Of a DNA stretch of 46,376 nt, positions 15,411 through 24,152 are shown piece by piece; position 1 is the first letter of the stretch; every line of letters starts with the position of its first letter. The stretch lies in assembly GCA_964403335.1 (NCBI GenBank), contig CAYOFI010000012.1, positions 1-46,376 on the forward strand, read 5' to 3'. The translations under genes and the position numbers were made by a program. The DNA comes from CAZYAK01 sp964403335 (GTDB lineage Bacteria > Patescibacteriota > Gracilibacteria > Peribacterales > Peribacteraceae). Under the pieces are notes generated by a model that had not been told where the DNA came from, did not search any database, and worked only from the letters and a program-made list of their open reading frames with translations.

Positions 15411-16427
15411 ATGGAGCACGGCAGGAATCCGCATACGGACGGACGAATCGATCGTCTCTACCCGATACAACCCGAGCAATTCAAGCTGTCCCACGTTGAG
15501 CCGGGTTACACTCTAAAGACGGCGCGCGAGCGGCTTCGCACTACATTGCTCTTAGCGGAAGATCCTGGACACAGTATGGAGGACTATCTTTCTACTGCGG
15601 ACCTGCGGACAATATTCCAGGAAAGCATCCGCGGTCCACTGCCACGGGTCTACGTCATCGACACCGCGAAAAAGCAGGAAGTTTTACAGTACTGGGAGGA
15701 ATGCGGAATACCTCTGAGTCAGGATATTTCCCATCACGGAGGATTCTATGAAAACACATTGGATGTGGCGGTGGTTTTCCGGGATTCCGATGATGAGGAA
15801 CGTTTCGGACGGGAATACACCGCATCCCTCATCGTGCATGAAGCGGCTCACGCGATCATGTCGCTGAATGATAAGGCAATCGTGGTCAGTCTGCATCCCG
15901 ATGGTGTTGGCATCGAAGCCCGGACGGGATTTATGGCGGAAAAAGAAACTGCGGAACACCGAAATCTATTCCTGGAAGAAGCGTTCACCGAATCACATCG
16001 ACTCAAATACCTCTACACCATCGGGAAAGAATCACCGTGGATGCAGCAGTTAATGCGGGAAGCGGGAGTGACGAATGTTGCGGCTCTGTCGAAACGCTTC
16101 TTCCGGACTGCCAAGGGCGGAGAGTACCCGGTAGCACTCTCCGGCGTGCCTGATAAAGGAAAGCCCTTTGCCAGTGCGATCGCGACGCAAAGCGCCGTTG
16201 CCTACGGCATTTTTGACACGCTCGCGAAGGAAACACCCGAGTTGCGCCCATTACTGATCTACGCCCGAGGGAATATCGAATACATGCGGCGCCTATGGCT
16301 GGAAATACGCCTGCTTATCGGAAATGACGCGCTGCGAAGATTGCGGGCGGCCACGACCGTGGACGAACTTTCCGCCCTTCATAAGGAGATTCGAGAGATT
16401 CTCGGTAGCAAGACGTCAACCAATTAG
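15411..16427 (+). CDS. putative zinc metallopeptidase (HEXXH)
   Basis: 338 residues without a signal peptide. The zinc-binding motif HEAAH is at residues 143-147 in a hydrophobic helix (SLIVHEAAHAIMSL). A candidate third ligand is Glu189 or Glu190 in FLEEAFTESH, 42-43 residues later, as in gluzincin-like peptidases. The rest is not recognised. A strong, apparently repressible promoter abuts the start codon, so expression is probably switched. Its last 12 nt overlap the end of the convergent gap gene. Peptidase activity is inferred from the motif only; substrate unknown. Confidence 0.75.
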   Translation: MEHGRNPHTDGRIDRLYPIQPEQFKLSHVEPGYTLKTARERLRTTLLLAEDPGHSMEDYLSTADLRTIFQESIRGPLPRVYVIDTAKKQEVLQYWEECGIPLSQDISHHGGFYENTLDVAVVFRDSDDEERFGREYTASLIVHEAAHAIMSLNDKAIVVSLHPDGVGIEARTGFMAEKETAEHRNLFLEEAFTESHRLKYLYTIGKESPWMQQLMREAGVTNVAALSKRFFRTAKGGEYPVALSGVPDKGKPFASAIATQSAVAYGIFDTLAKETPELRPLLIYARGNIEYMRRLWLEIRLLIGNDALRRLRAATTVDELSALHKEIREILGSKTSTN

Positions 16428-17429
16428 CTTGCCCACCATCGTGGTCATCTCCGTCACGCGCGAGGCATAGCCCCATTCGTTGTCGTACCAACTGAGGATC
16501 TGCACGAGCGTGCCGTCGATGACGGCGGTCGAATCCATATCGATGATGCTGGAGTGCGGATTGCTGATGAAATCCGAAGACACGAGGAGTTCCGGCTCGA
16601 TGGCGAGTATTCCTTTGAGCGATCCGTTTGCGGCTTCGTTCAGTGCCGCGTGCACTTCGTCGACCGTCGTGTTTTTCTTCACTTCCAGCGACAAATACGC
16701 GGCGGACACATCGGCCACGGGAATGCGCAGCGCCATGCCGTCCATCTTGCCCTTCAAGTGCGGGAAAATTTTCGTGCAGGCTTTCACGGCGCCGGTCGTG
16801 GACGGGATGATCGACAACGCAGCTGCCCGAGCAAGACGAACCTTGGAACTGTCCGTGGAGTTATCGAGCAAATTCTGAGAAGACGTATACGCGTGCGTGG
16901 TGCAGACGAGTCCGCGGGAGATGCCGATTTTTTCGTCGAGGACTTTAATGATCGGCGCGATGCAGTTGGTGGTGCAGGATGCCGCACTCACGATCGGCAG
17001 TGCGCCTTTTAAATCCGCATCATTCACCCCGCGCACGATCATCGGAATATCGTCTTTGGGCGGAGCGGTGACGACGACGGCTTTGGCGCCCGCGGCCAGG
17101 TGCGCCTCGGCTTTATCGCGGCTGCGGAATTTTCCCGTCGCCTCCACCACAACATCGACGCCGAGTTCCTTCCACGGACACTTGGCCGGGTCGCGCTCGC
17201 GCACGACGCGCACGGGCTTGCCGTCGACTTTCAAGTTTTCCCCGTCGACCGTCACTTCCGAACCGAATCGGCCGTGCAAGGTATCGTACTTGAGCAAATA
17301 GCGCCGCATCTCCGCATCGCTGGATGCATTGATGGCGACGACATTGACCTCGTTTCCAAACCGCTGCGTGAGCTGGCGGTGAATAATGCGTCCGATACGG
17401 CCGTAGCCGTTGATGGCGACAGTAAGCAT
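16416..17429 (-). CDS. gap: glyceraldehyde-3-phosphate dehydrogenase, type I
   Basis: 337 residues, normal length. The NAD-binding start is AINGYGRIGR, the catalytic cysteine lies in SAASCTTNCIAP, and the catalytic-domain segments RAAALSIIPSTTGAVKA and SWYDNEWGYASRV follow. It oxidises glyceraldehyde-3-phosphate to 1,3-bisphosphoglycerate, or the reverse in gluconeogenesis. The rest of the lower glycolytic operon is not adjacent. TATCCT lies 6 nt before the ATG. The gene ends inside the convergent peptidase gene. Confidence 0.97.
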   Translation of the reverse strand: MLTVAINGYGRIGRIIHRQLTQRFGNEVNVVAINASSDAEMRRYLLKYDTLHGRFGSEVTVDGENLKVDGKPVRVVRERDPAKCPWKELGVDVVVEATGKFRSRDKAEAHLAAGAKAVVVTAPPKDDIPMIVRGVNDADLKGALPIVSAASCTTNCIAPIIKVLDEKIGISRGLVCTTHAYTSSQNLLDNSTDSSKVRLARAAALSIIPSTTGAVKACTKIFPHLKGKMDGMALRIPVADVSAAYLSLEVKKNTTVDEVHAALNEAANGSLKGILAIEPELLVSSDFISNPHSSIIDMDSTAVIDGTLVQILSWYDNEWGYASRVTEMTTMVGKLIG

Positions 17430-17486
17430 GACCGTAGGATACCGTAACCCCCTGCCGCATCAATGACACCGGACGGAATCCTGGTT

Positions 17487-18794
17487 TTACAGCATTCCGT
17501 TCAGCCCAATGATCATTCCCAGCAACGCCGCAAACGCCCCGATGATCCACAAACGCATCGTCACTTTGCTCTCGCCCCACTCCAACGCTTCAAAGTGATG
17601 ATGGATCGGTGCAGCTTTGAAGATTTTCTTGCCGCCGCGGAGCTTCTTGGATGCCAGCTGGATGATGACGGAGAGCATCTCGATCATGAACACGAAACCG
17701 ATGAGCGGGAGCAGCAATACTTGATCATTCATCAATGCGATCACGCCCAGCACTCCGCCAAGCGCCAACGCGCCCGTATCACCCATGTAAAAAAGCGCAG
17801 GAGGAACGTTGTGCCACAAAAATGCTGCAATGGCTCCGGCTGTCACTGCGCAAAACGCGGCGAGCACGGAGAGTCCGCCAAGGAAGGACAGCACGCCAAA
17901 CGCAGCGAATGCAAGCACGAGCAATCCGCCCGCAAGTCCGTCGAGTCCATCCGTCACGTTCACCGCATTGGCCGTGCCGACGATGATAAAGACCGCCAAG
18001 GGGATATACCACCACCCGATGTGCATGGCACCCACAAACGGCACGAATACCGAGTCATACCCGAGCTTCAGATAAAACCATTCGGCGATGGCCAAGCTGA
18101 TGAAGACCAGCGTGAACAGCTTCGGCATCGCGGCGACGCCGCCTTTTTTGTTGGGCCCTTTTTGTTTGCGCTTCGCAAAGGCATCCAACACGGAGACGGC
18201 AATCCCCACATACAGCAACGCGGCGACATACAAAATGACCATCCCCGCCGAGCGCGGAATGCCCATCATCGTAATGAACGCCGTTATTCCTCCGGCCATC
18301 CACATGCCTGCGGCGACCAGAAGTCCCAGCAACGTTGCCACGATAAACGCCGTGTGAATCACCGGCAGACGCTTCTTCCAGCTTTCCTCTTTGGTTCCGA
18401 CGACGTTCAAATAATCATCGAGCGCGCCCAGGATCCCGAACGACAACAGCACAAACAGCGGCAGATACACCTGACCGCGTTGGAACAGCGAACTCTCGAC
18501 GACGCCGAAGAGCGAGAGCACTCGGGAAAAGATCACCGTAAGCACAATCGATCCCCAAATAAGAATGCCCCCCATGGTCGGCGTGCCGAATTTCTTTTCG
18601 TGATACTTGCGGAAGATCGAAGCTTCTCGGCCGTCCACCGTCTCCACGCGCAATTGCTTGCCGAGCTTATTTTTGCGGAGAAAGCTGATAAACCACGGCG
18701 TCAGCGCCAGACCGATGGCAAATGCGAAGAACGCGTACAACAAAATGGCGACCAGAGAAATTTCCGGACGGACTGCGAGGGTGGTGGGGATCAT
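17487..18794 (-). CDS. mraY: phospho-N-acetylmuramoyl-pentapeptide transferase MraY
   Basis: 435 residues with about ten hydrophobic segments. MraY signatures are present: KFGTPTMGGILI, the acidic motif ILGALDDYLNVVG, NAVNVTDGLDGLAGG and the C-terminal PIHHHFEALEWGESKV. It links UDP-MurNAc-pentapeptide to undecaprenyl phosphate to form lipid I at the inner membrane. It is longer than the usual ~360 residues because of extra sequence in the central loops. Other dcw-cluster genes are not next to it. It is downstream of dnaB with a hairpin between. Confidence 0.96.
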   Translation of the reverse strand: MIPTTLAVRPEISLVAILLYAFFAFAIGLALTPWFISFLRKNKLGKQLRVETVDGREASIFRKYHEKKFGTPTMGGILIWGSIVLTVIFSRVLSLFGVVESSLFQRGQVYLPLFVLLSFGILGALDDYLNVVGTKEESWKKRLPVIHTAFIVATLLGLLVAAGMWMAGGITAFITMMGIPRSAGMVILYVAALLYVGIAVSVLDAFAKRKQKGPNKKGGVAAMPKLFTLVFISLAIAEWFYLKLGYDSVFVPFVGAMHIGWWYIPLAVFIIVGTANAVNVTDGLDGLAGGLLVLAFAAFGVLSFLGGLSVLAAFCAVTAGAIAAFLWHNVPPALFYMGDTGALALGGVLGVIALMNDQVLLLPLIGFVFMIEMLSVIIQLASKKLRGGKKIFKAAPIHHHFEALEWGESKVTMRLWIIGAFAALLGMIIGLNGML

Positions 18795-18814
18795 GGGAAG
18801 AAGCTTACAGAAAG

Positions 18815-18880
18815 AAGAGGCCAGAATCCAAAAGCCAAAACCCAGGATCCTGGTTTTTGATATCTGGTTTTTGGTCTCTT
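18815..18880. repeat. 66-nt imperfect hairpin of 7-nt units after dnaB
   Basis: The arms are 34 nt and meet at the palindrome CCAGGATCCTGG (18842-18853). The left arm is a degenerate tandem of CCAAAAG/CCAGAAT heptamers and the right arm its imperfect reverse complement. The hairpin begins 4 nt after the dnaB stop on the minus strand, so it probably forms the 3' end of that mRNA. Confidence 0.7.
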
Positions 18881-18883
18881 ACA

Positions 18884-20263
18884 TCACTCATCATCATCCG
18901 GTCCCGGACGGGAATGTTCTTTGTCGACATCATAAAAACGCATCTGTTCTTTTTTGAAGTGGAGTTCGATGCGCCCGGTCGGACCGTTGCGGTGTTTGCG
19001 GATGTAGATGTCGGTCATACCCGGGCGGTCGGAGTCTTCTTCGTAGTAATCCTCGCGGTACATCATCAGCACCACGTCGGCATCTTGTTCGATGGAACCG
19101 GAGTCACGCAGGTCGGAGAGCGCGGGGATGTTGCCCGGGCGCGATTCGACGGCGCGGGAGAGCTGCGACAGGGCCACGATCGGCACATGCAACTCGCGGC
19201 CGATTTGTTTGAGAGCGCGGGAGATTTCCGAGATTTCCTGCACGCGGTTGCCGGCGTAACTGTTATTGCCCGTGCTCATGAGCTGGAGATAATCGATGAT
19301 GAGCAGATCGAGGCCGTGTTCCATCTGCAGGCGGCGGGCTTTGGCCCGGAGTTCCGGGAGAGACGAGGCGACGGAATCGTCGATGAATAAGTTCGCTTTA
19401 TTGAGTTCGTCCATGATGGGCCCCATGTTTTGAAAATCACTATCGTCTAATTTTCCACGCTGGAGTTTCCAGGAATCGACGCCGAGCATGGACGCAAACA
19501 AGCGGTCCACCAGCTGCTCTTTGCTCATTTCCAAGGAAAACACGCCGACCGTTTTGTGCGATTTGACGGCCGCGTGCATGGCGATGTTCAGCGCCAAGCT
19601 GGTCTTTCCCATGGAAGGACGGGCTGCAAGGATGATGAGATCGCTGGGGTGCAAGCCGGAGAGTTTTTGGTCCAAGGCACGGAAACCCGTCGCCACACCT
19701 TTGATGGCGCCGTCATCGGGGGATTCGTGCATGTCGGCGAAAACTTCGTAGCGGGCGTCCAGAATTTCCCGGATGTGGACGAATTTTTCTTTGATGAAGG
19801 TGTTGCTGATGGCGAAGACCGTTTTTTCCACGGTATCCAAGAGTTCACCGACCGGCTTCTCGACCTCATAACCGAGCGCGGTGATTTTTTGCCCGGCTTC
19901 GATGATGCGGCGGTGCACAGACTTCGTTTTGACGATCTGGCCGTACTGGTAGACGTGCGAGGACGTCGGGACGCTGGTGGCGAGCTCCGCGAGAAATGCG
20001 CTGCCTCCCACTTCTTGGATCTTTTTGCTGTCGGAGAGTTTTCCCGCCACGGTGACGAAGTCGATGGGTTCGTGTTCGCGGTGCAGTTGTTCGATAGCCC
20101 CAAAGACCAAACGGTAGGTGGGATCGTAAAAATCTTCGGAAGTCAGCAGGTCCGATACCTTGATAATGGCATCAGGATCAAGCAACAAGGCACCGAGTAC
20201 GGTCCGTTCGGCATCGACGGAATGAGGCTGGCCTTCAAGGAGAGTACTGGTGGCGACGGGCAT
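18884..20263 (-). CDS. dnaB: replicative DNA helicase DnaB
   Basis: 459 residues from the ATG at 20263; the open frame to 20338 has no family support. The N-terminal helical domain (SVDAERTVLGALLLDPDAI) is followed by the RecA-like motor with Walker A RPSMGKTSLAL, FSLEMSKEQLVDRL, Walker B LDLLIIDYLQLM and the DLRDSGSIEQDADVV segment. It unwinds DNA at the replication fork. The DciA-like product at 6.9 kb is a plausible loader. TACAGT lies 10 nt before the ATG. Confidence 0.97.
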   Translation of the reverse strand: MPVATSTLLEGQPHSVDAERTVLGALLLDPDAIIKVSDLLTSEDFYDPTYRLVFGAIEQLHREHEPIDFVTVAGKLSDSKKIQEVGGSAFLAELATSVPTSSHVYQYGQIVKTKSVHRRIIEAGQKITALGYEVEKPVGELLDTVEKTVFAISNTFIKEKFVHIREILDARYEVFADMHESPDDGAIKGVATGFRALDQKLSGLHPSDLIILAARPSMGKTSLALNIAMHAAVKSHKTVGVFSLEMSKEQLVDRLFASMLGVDSWKLQRGKLDDSDFQNMGPIMDELNKANLFIDDSVASSLPELRAKARRLQMEHGLDLLIIDYLQLMSTGNNSYAGNRVQEISEISRALKQIGRELHVPIVALSQLSRAVESRPGNIPALSDLRDSGSIEQDADVVLMMYREDYYEEDSDRPGMTDIYIRKHRNGPTGRIELHFKKEQMRFYDVDKEHSRPGPDDDE

Positions 20264-20381
20264 AGGGAGGGTTACTGTATGCGCAGTGAGAGAGGAATTC
20301 TCTGGTCGACTTGGAAGAACATGCTCGAACAGACACAAGACGAATGGACAACGTATTTAGAAAATTTCTCGCAACAATTTG

Positions 20382-20891
20382 TTAATTTTTATTGTCTTTT
20401 TGAAGCCGCAACAAAGCAAGAGCCGTAATACTGTGAGTCACTTCAGTCTTCAATACGTGTTCCAGCGCTTCTTCAAGCGTCAACGGGTGCACTTCGATCA
20501 ATTCTTCCGCATCTTGAGGCAGGGGATCGGGCGTCAGTTCTTTTGCCAGGAAGACATGCGATCTGTAGGCCACACGCTCCGTATGACGGGCGGAAAAGTA
20601 CGGGACCAGGCTTGCCGCCCGGAAGCCCGTCTCTTCTTGCAATTCACGCTGCGCAGCCATGGCGACATCAGTTTCTTTATCCACTTTGCCACTGGGAAGC
20701 ATCCAGACATATTCCTGATAAAACGGGCGATATTCTCGGAGCATCAGAATCCGCCCGTCTTCTTGAAACGCAATGATGTGGACCGTATCACAGGTATGCA
20801 ATCGCGCAGTCGTCTTTTGCCGCCCATCGGGGAGCAATGCCGTCTGGAGGAGCAGCTCCATTCCGTGCCCCCGGTAGAGAGGATCTGGCAT
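20382..20891 (-). CDS. Nudix hydrolase, ADP-ribose pyrophosphatase-like
   Basis: 169 residues. The Nudix region runs from LPSGKVDKET to AAQRELQEETGF; the REUXEEXGU half is intact, but the Glu expected 6 residues after the Gly is Thr, with a Glu one position earlier. The upstream strands (TVHIIAFQEDGRILMLREYRP) fit ADP-ribose or sugar-nucleotide pyrophosphatases. It starts 15 nt after the recA stop, so it is probably co-transcribed and may be induced with recA. The exact substrate is not known. Confidence 0.85.
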   Translation of the reverse strand: MPDPLYRGHGMELLLQTALLPDGRQKTTARLHTCDTVHIIAFQEDGRILMLREYRPFYQEYVWMLPSGKVDKETDVAMAAQRELQEETGFRAASLVPYFSARHTERVAYRSHVFLAKELTPDPLPQDAEELIEVHPLTLEEALEHVLKTEVTHSITALALLRLQKDNKN

Positions 20892-20906
20892 GTGCAGAAA
20901 AGAAAT

Positions 20907-22022
20907 TTACGGAACGAGTGCAATCGCGCGGATTTCTTTATCAATCTTCTTCGCAAGATCCTTGGATTGCAAGAGCGTGAGGCGTGCCTGGTCGCGGCCC
21001 TGACCGAGCGTATCCTCGCCATAGCGGAAATACGCGCCGGCTTTCTCGATGACGCCATATTTGACCCCTAAATCGAGGATTTCTCCCTCGCGGCTGATGC
21101 CGGTGGCGTAGAGGATATCGAATTCGGCCTGACGGAACGGCGGCGCGATTTTGTTTTTGACGACTTTCACGCGCGTGCGGTTGCCGATGATATCGGCGCC
21201 CGTGGCGGCGGCCACGACTTCTTCATCTTTGCCGGGCGCTTTCTCCGTCACTTTATCGATACGGCGGACATCCAAGCGGAGGGACGCATAGAACTTCAGC
21301 GCATTGCCGCCCGTCGTGGTCTCCGGATTCCCAAACATAATGCCGATCTTCATGCGCAACTGGTTGATGAAAATCACGGAGCAATTGGATTTACTGATGA
21401 TAGAGGTGAGTTTACGCAACGCCTGGCTCATCAAACGGGCCTGCAATCCCATGTGGGAATCACCCATGGCACCGTCGATTTCCGCCTGCGGGGTAAGCGC
21501 GGCCACGGAATCGACCACGACGATATCGATACCACCCGATCGCACGAGTGTTTCCGTAATTTCCAACGCTTGTTCGCCGTTATCGGGCTGGGCGACCAAG
21601 AGGGCATCGATGTCGACCCCGATCTTTTTGGCGTATTGCACATCCAACGCATGCTCGGCATCAATGAACGCCGCGCGTCCGCCGGCCCGCTGCACTTCCG
21701 CAATGGTATGGAGTGCCAGGGTGGTTTTGCCGGAGGATTCCGGACCGAAGATCTCGATGATACGACCTTTGGGCATTCCACCACCAAGAGCGATGTCCAA
21801 CCCTAAGGAACCGGAGGAGACTTTTTCAATGTGCGTCGTGGGGGCGTTGCCCATCTCCATGATGGCGCCGTCGCCATACTTCTTTTTGATCTGCGAGAGC
21901 GCGGCCTGGATGGCATCGACTTTGGCATTCGCCACGGCGTTCGCGGGCTTTTTGGGCTCGGCTTTTGCAGAATCGGACTTGGAGGTGTGAACGGTCATAG
22001 AAAGTGTGGAAGACTTCGACAT
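20907..22022 (-). CDS. recA: recombinase RecA
   Basis: 371 residues from the ATG at 22022; an ATG at 21998 is an alternative that removes 8 residues. Walker A GPESSGKTTLAL, the MAW-like region and loop 2 GNPETTTGGNALKFYASLRLD are all present, as is the C-terminal domain ending LAKKIDKEIRAIAL. It has a Lys/Ala-rich N-terminal extension of ~25 residues before the core (IQAALSQIKKKYGDGAIM). It drives strand exchange and SOS signalling. A LexA-like palindrome lies 40 nt before the start. Confidence 0.97.
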   Translation of the reverse strand: MSKSSTLSMTVHTSKSDSAKAEPKKPANAVANAKVDAIQAALSQIKKKYGDGAIMEMGNAPTTHIEKVSSGSLGLDIALGGGMPKGRIIEIFGPESSGKTTLALHTIAEVQRAGGRAAFIDAEHALDVQYAKKIGVDIDALLVAQPDNGEQALEITETLVRSGGIDIVVVDSVAALTPQAEIDGAMGDSHMGLQARLMSQALRKLTSIISKSNCSVIFINQLRMKIGIMFGNPETTTGGNALKFYASLRLDVRRIDKVTEKAPGKDEEVVAAATGADIIGNRTRVKVVKNKIAPPFRQAEFDILYATGISREGEILDLGVKYGVIEKAGAYFRYGEDTLGQGRDQARLTLLQSKDLAKKIDKEIRAIALVP

Positions 22023-22062
22023 GGTAGAGGAGGGGAAGTGGAAGTGAAGGATAAAACCTGAA

Positions 22063-22080
22063 GGTGTACGTAAGTACACC
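22063..22080. promoter_or_regulatory. candidate LexA/SOS operator upstream of recA
   Basis: GGTGTAC, 4 nt GTAA and GTACACC form a perfect 7-bp inverted repeat. Its core GTAC-N4-GTAC resembles the RGTAC-N4-GTWC LexA boxes described in cyanobacteria, though the base before the core is T rather than a purine. The position, about 40 nt before the recA start, fits an SOS operator. Confidence 0.5.
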
Positions 22081-22165
22081 AAGAGAATATCGCATATGTC
22101 AGGCCAGTCAAAAGATTTTTCTTGTGCCCCATTTAATTTCTGGTTTTATACATTTCTGTGCCCCC

Positions 22166-22909
22166 TCACCCCACCCGATAACTCACATTGAGCATCGAGG
22201 TGGGGAAGGAGTGCAGGACCTTGCGTGCACGCAATTTTTTAACAGGCATTTTCTTAGCCGGCTTTTGCACGCCGGCACTGGAGGCGGAGGAACTACTCCC
22301 GGCCTTTTTTGGCAGCAGATTCGCCGGTCTCTTGGACAGACCGCGCACGACGTGTACGGAATCATCATGGGCGACGGAAGAGGCAAGGAGGGCGAAGGTC
22401 GCGAGGTAATCTTCTCCGTGCTTGGTGGTGTTGGGGATAAGAAGCGTTACATCCACAAAGTGCCCGTTTGTAAGAGTCAGAATGGTGACGCCGCGGACGG
22501 GGATGCTTTGGTATTCGCCGGTGTATTCGTAGCGGCGGGCGGGGAGTCCCAAGAGCACGGCGTCGTCTTTGGAGAGCAGGGAAAAGTTGGGCATGAATGC
22601 ATTGCCTGTGTTGCCTGCGGTGTGGCTGGCGACGAAGGAATCGTCCAACAGGTGCTCCTTGGGCGTGGCGGACGTGGGTTGATAGCTGACCCACATGCGG
22701 GCGAGGAATTTGTACTGTTCTTCCGTGGGGAGGGGATCGGTGAATACGGCCTTGTATCCGACCTTTTCATCGGTGCGCTTCCAGCCGGAGGGGTAACTGA
22801 AGTAATAAGGGCCGATGTTGCCGTTTGTGGCAGGTTCCGCTGCCGAGGCGGTCGAACACATGATGGCGAGCCCTAGGAGGGCTACCAGGAGCATTAGATA
22901 GAGTTTCAT
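22166..22909 (-). CDS. secreted protein of unknown function
   Basis: 247 residues. A short signal peptide with cleavage near ASA (about residues 21-23) is predicted. The mature domain has alternating strands and helices (IGPYYFSYPSGWKRTD at the start, LLIPNTTKHGEDYLATFALLASSV at the end), the layout of PsbP/DcrB-like secreted domains. A Ser-rich linker and a basic C-terminal tail rich in Lys and Arg follow. The basic tail could bind the cell wall. It shares no clear operon with recA. GC-rich like its left-hand neighbours. Confidence 0.75.
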   Translation of the reverse strand: MKLYLMLLVALLGLAIMCSTASAAEPATNGNIGPYYFSYPSGWKRTDEKVGYKAVFTDPLPTEEQYKFLARMWVSYQPTSATPKEHLLDDSFVASHTAGNTGNAFMPNFSLLSKDDAVLLGLPARRYEYTGEYQSIPVRGVTILTLTNGHFVDVTLLIPNTTKHGEDYLATFALLASSVAHDDSVHVVRGLSKRPANLLPKKAGSSSSASSAGVQKPAKKMPVKKLRARKVLHSFPTSMLNVSYRVG

Positions 22910-23009
22910 ACTAGGGAAGGGGGATGGGGAAGGAACGAACCCATCAAACCACCCCTCCGAAGGCAGGTATAGAACACTTTACATGGATTGTTTTTTAGGA
23001 ATCATGTTT

Positions 23010-23027
23010 TTGGCTTAAGGAAGCCAA
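23010..23027. repeat. 7-bp hairpin downstream of the lipoprotein operon
   Basis: TTGGCTT, AAGG and AAGCCAA form a perfect stem-loop. It lies 8 nt from the CGTTCCA-type element at 23035. No T-run follows it in the direction of the operon, so a classical terminator is not supported. Confidence 0.4.
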
Positions 23028-23034
23028 AGTTGGA

Positions 23035-23056
23035 CGTTCCAGGTGGGGGTGGAACG
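23035..23056. repeat. CGTTCCA-N8-TGGAACG element, copy 1
   Basis: A perfect 7-bp inverted repeat with an 8-nt spacer, located 5 nt beyond the stop codon of the last gene of the giant-protein operon. Other copies are at 30573 and 36215. The flanking GGA/GGGG bases are also shared with copy 2. Confidence 0.65.
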
Positions 23057-23061
23057 GGGGG

Positions 23062-23622
23062 TCAATCAGCCCATTTAAACGTCTCAAAAATCTCTTTAGC
23101 GATTTTCTGATCATCTTTCACTTGTTCCAAGCAAACAACAACTGCTCTGCCATCTTTCATTGAGCAGACAGCATAGGAGGCAGGCTTATTCACTTCAGTA
23201 TCGAATACGGGTTTAGGAGCATTGCAGAGAACAAAATTTGATGACTGCACTCCCATCATGCTTTGTATATCCACTTTCCCCCATATCGCGTCGCCGCCGG
23301 TTCCAGGAAAATTTTCTGTGTTCGAGGAACCCATAAGAGCATTTGAGCACGGAGCAGTTGTACCTGTGATGGTTAGGTGTAATCCTGAAGTTGGCGGTGG
23401 AGGCTGCAGTTCATCATAATTTGTAAATCTTGCGGATATATTTGTTGATGGGGGATGAGCTGCAAAGGTGTTGGGTGGTACATCAATTACATAATGCAAT
23501 GCAGTATTTGTGTATGTAACGAAATCAGGGTCAGGGGCAGCATAATCCATTGATACCATCTCGCTTTCACTACACCCAGAAAGGAAAATGATTGATGCCG
23601 CTACTATTGAAAAGTACTTCAT
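23062..23622 (-). CDS. lipoprotein, paralogue of the upstream gene
   Basis: 186 residues from the ATG at 23622, which overlaps the previous stop (ATGA). The lipobox LSGC puts the lipidated cysteine at residue 17. The body shares a spaced pattern with the upstream lipoprotein: a CSNALMGSSNTENF block, then GGDAIWGKVDIQ, PKP, YAVCSMKDGRAVVVC and the ending IFETFKW. At least four cysteines in the mature part suggest disulfides. Lower GC than the genes on either side. No known family is recognised. If the giant protein is a peptidoglycan-targeting toxin, this could be an envelope-side immunity protein; that is inference. Confidence 0.8.
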   Translation of the reverse strand: MKYFSIVAASIIFLSGCSESEMVSMDYAAPDPDFVTYTNTALHYVIDVPPNTFAAHPPSTNISARFTNYDELQPPPPTSGLHLTITGTTAPCSNALMGSSNTENFPGTGGDAIWGKVDIQSMMGVQSSNFVLCNAPKPVFDTEVNKPASYAVCSMKDGRAVVVCLEQVKDDQKIAKEIFETFKWAD

Positions 23623-24152
23623 TTGGTCCATTTAAACGTCTCAAAAATCTGTTTGGCGAGAGTGGAATTCTCTATTTGTGTACTAACACATATAACTGCT
23701 GCCTTTCCATTTTTTTCTGAACACAATACATAACCTTCGCCAGTATGTCCTCCAGCAGGACGGCAAATAGGTTCTGGTGCTGGCGCAAAGTCCATACCAT
23801 GATCGAAGAAGTCAATTCTTCCCCAAGAAGTTTTTCCTCCTGCGCTAAAAAGATTAGTTGTTTCAGAAGTACCTGTAAGTGCGGGCGAGCATGAGGTTGT
23901 GAGTAAATATTCTTCCATTATGACATCCTGAGGTTGTCTGCGTGCAGTAGTATGATCATAGTTGATCCATGCAATTGATCCATCATCACGAACAAACTTT
24001 TTTGAGAACGCAATGTTCGACTGAATAGAGAAATCCTCCCAGGCGCTAAGATTTTGTCTCTGGATATCAGAAGAATCTAATTCTATTGGGCGGTTTATAC
24101 AACCGCCCAATAGCACAAGGGCAATAAATATTAATGGCAGAATTTTTTTCAT
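23619..24152 (-). CDS. lipoprotein coupled to the giant M23 protein
   Basis: 177 residues from the ATG at 24152, which overlaps the giant gene's stop as ATGA. The signal peptide ends at lipobox LGGC (Cys18). Conserved blocks shared with the next gene are CSPALTGTSETTNLF, GGKTSWGRIDFF, PAPEPIC, YVLCSEKNGKAAVIC and IFETFKW at the C-terminus, so the two arose by tandem duplication. Base composition is low: 21 of 60 G+C at 23641-23700. Function is unknown; the tight coupling says it is needed in step with the giant protein. Confidence 0.82.
   Translation of the reverse strand: MKKILPLIFIALVLLGGCINRPIELDSSDIQRQNLSAWEDFSIQSNIAFSKKFVRDDGSIAWINYDHTTARRQPQDVIMEEYLLTTSCSPALTGTSETTNLFSAGGKTSWGRIDFFDHGMDFAPAPEPICRPAGGHTGEGYVLCSEKNGKAAVICVSTQIENSTLAKQIFETFKWTK

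Noticed and set aside
17463..18860. Long plus-strand open frame opposite mraY
   Set aside because: Its His/Gln/Arg-rich translation is the antisense of a clear MraY and has no domain or start signal. Similar antisense frames at 9299-10651 (minus), 27878-29185 (plus) and 36320-37900 (plus) were rejected for the same reason.
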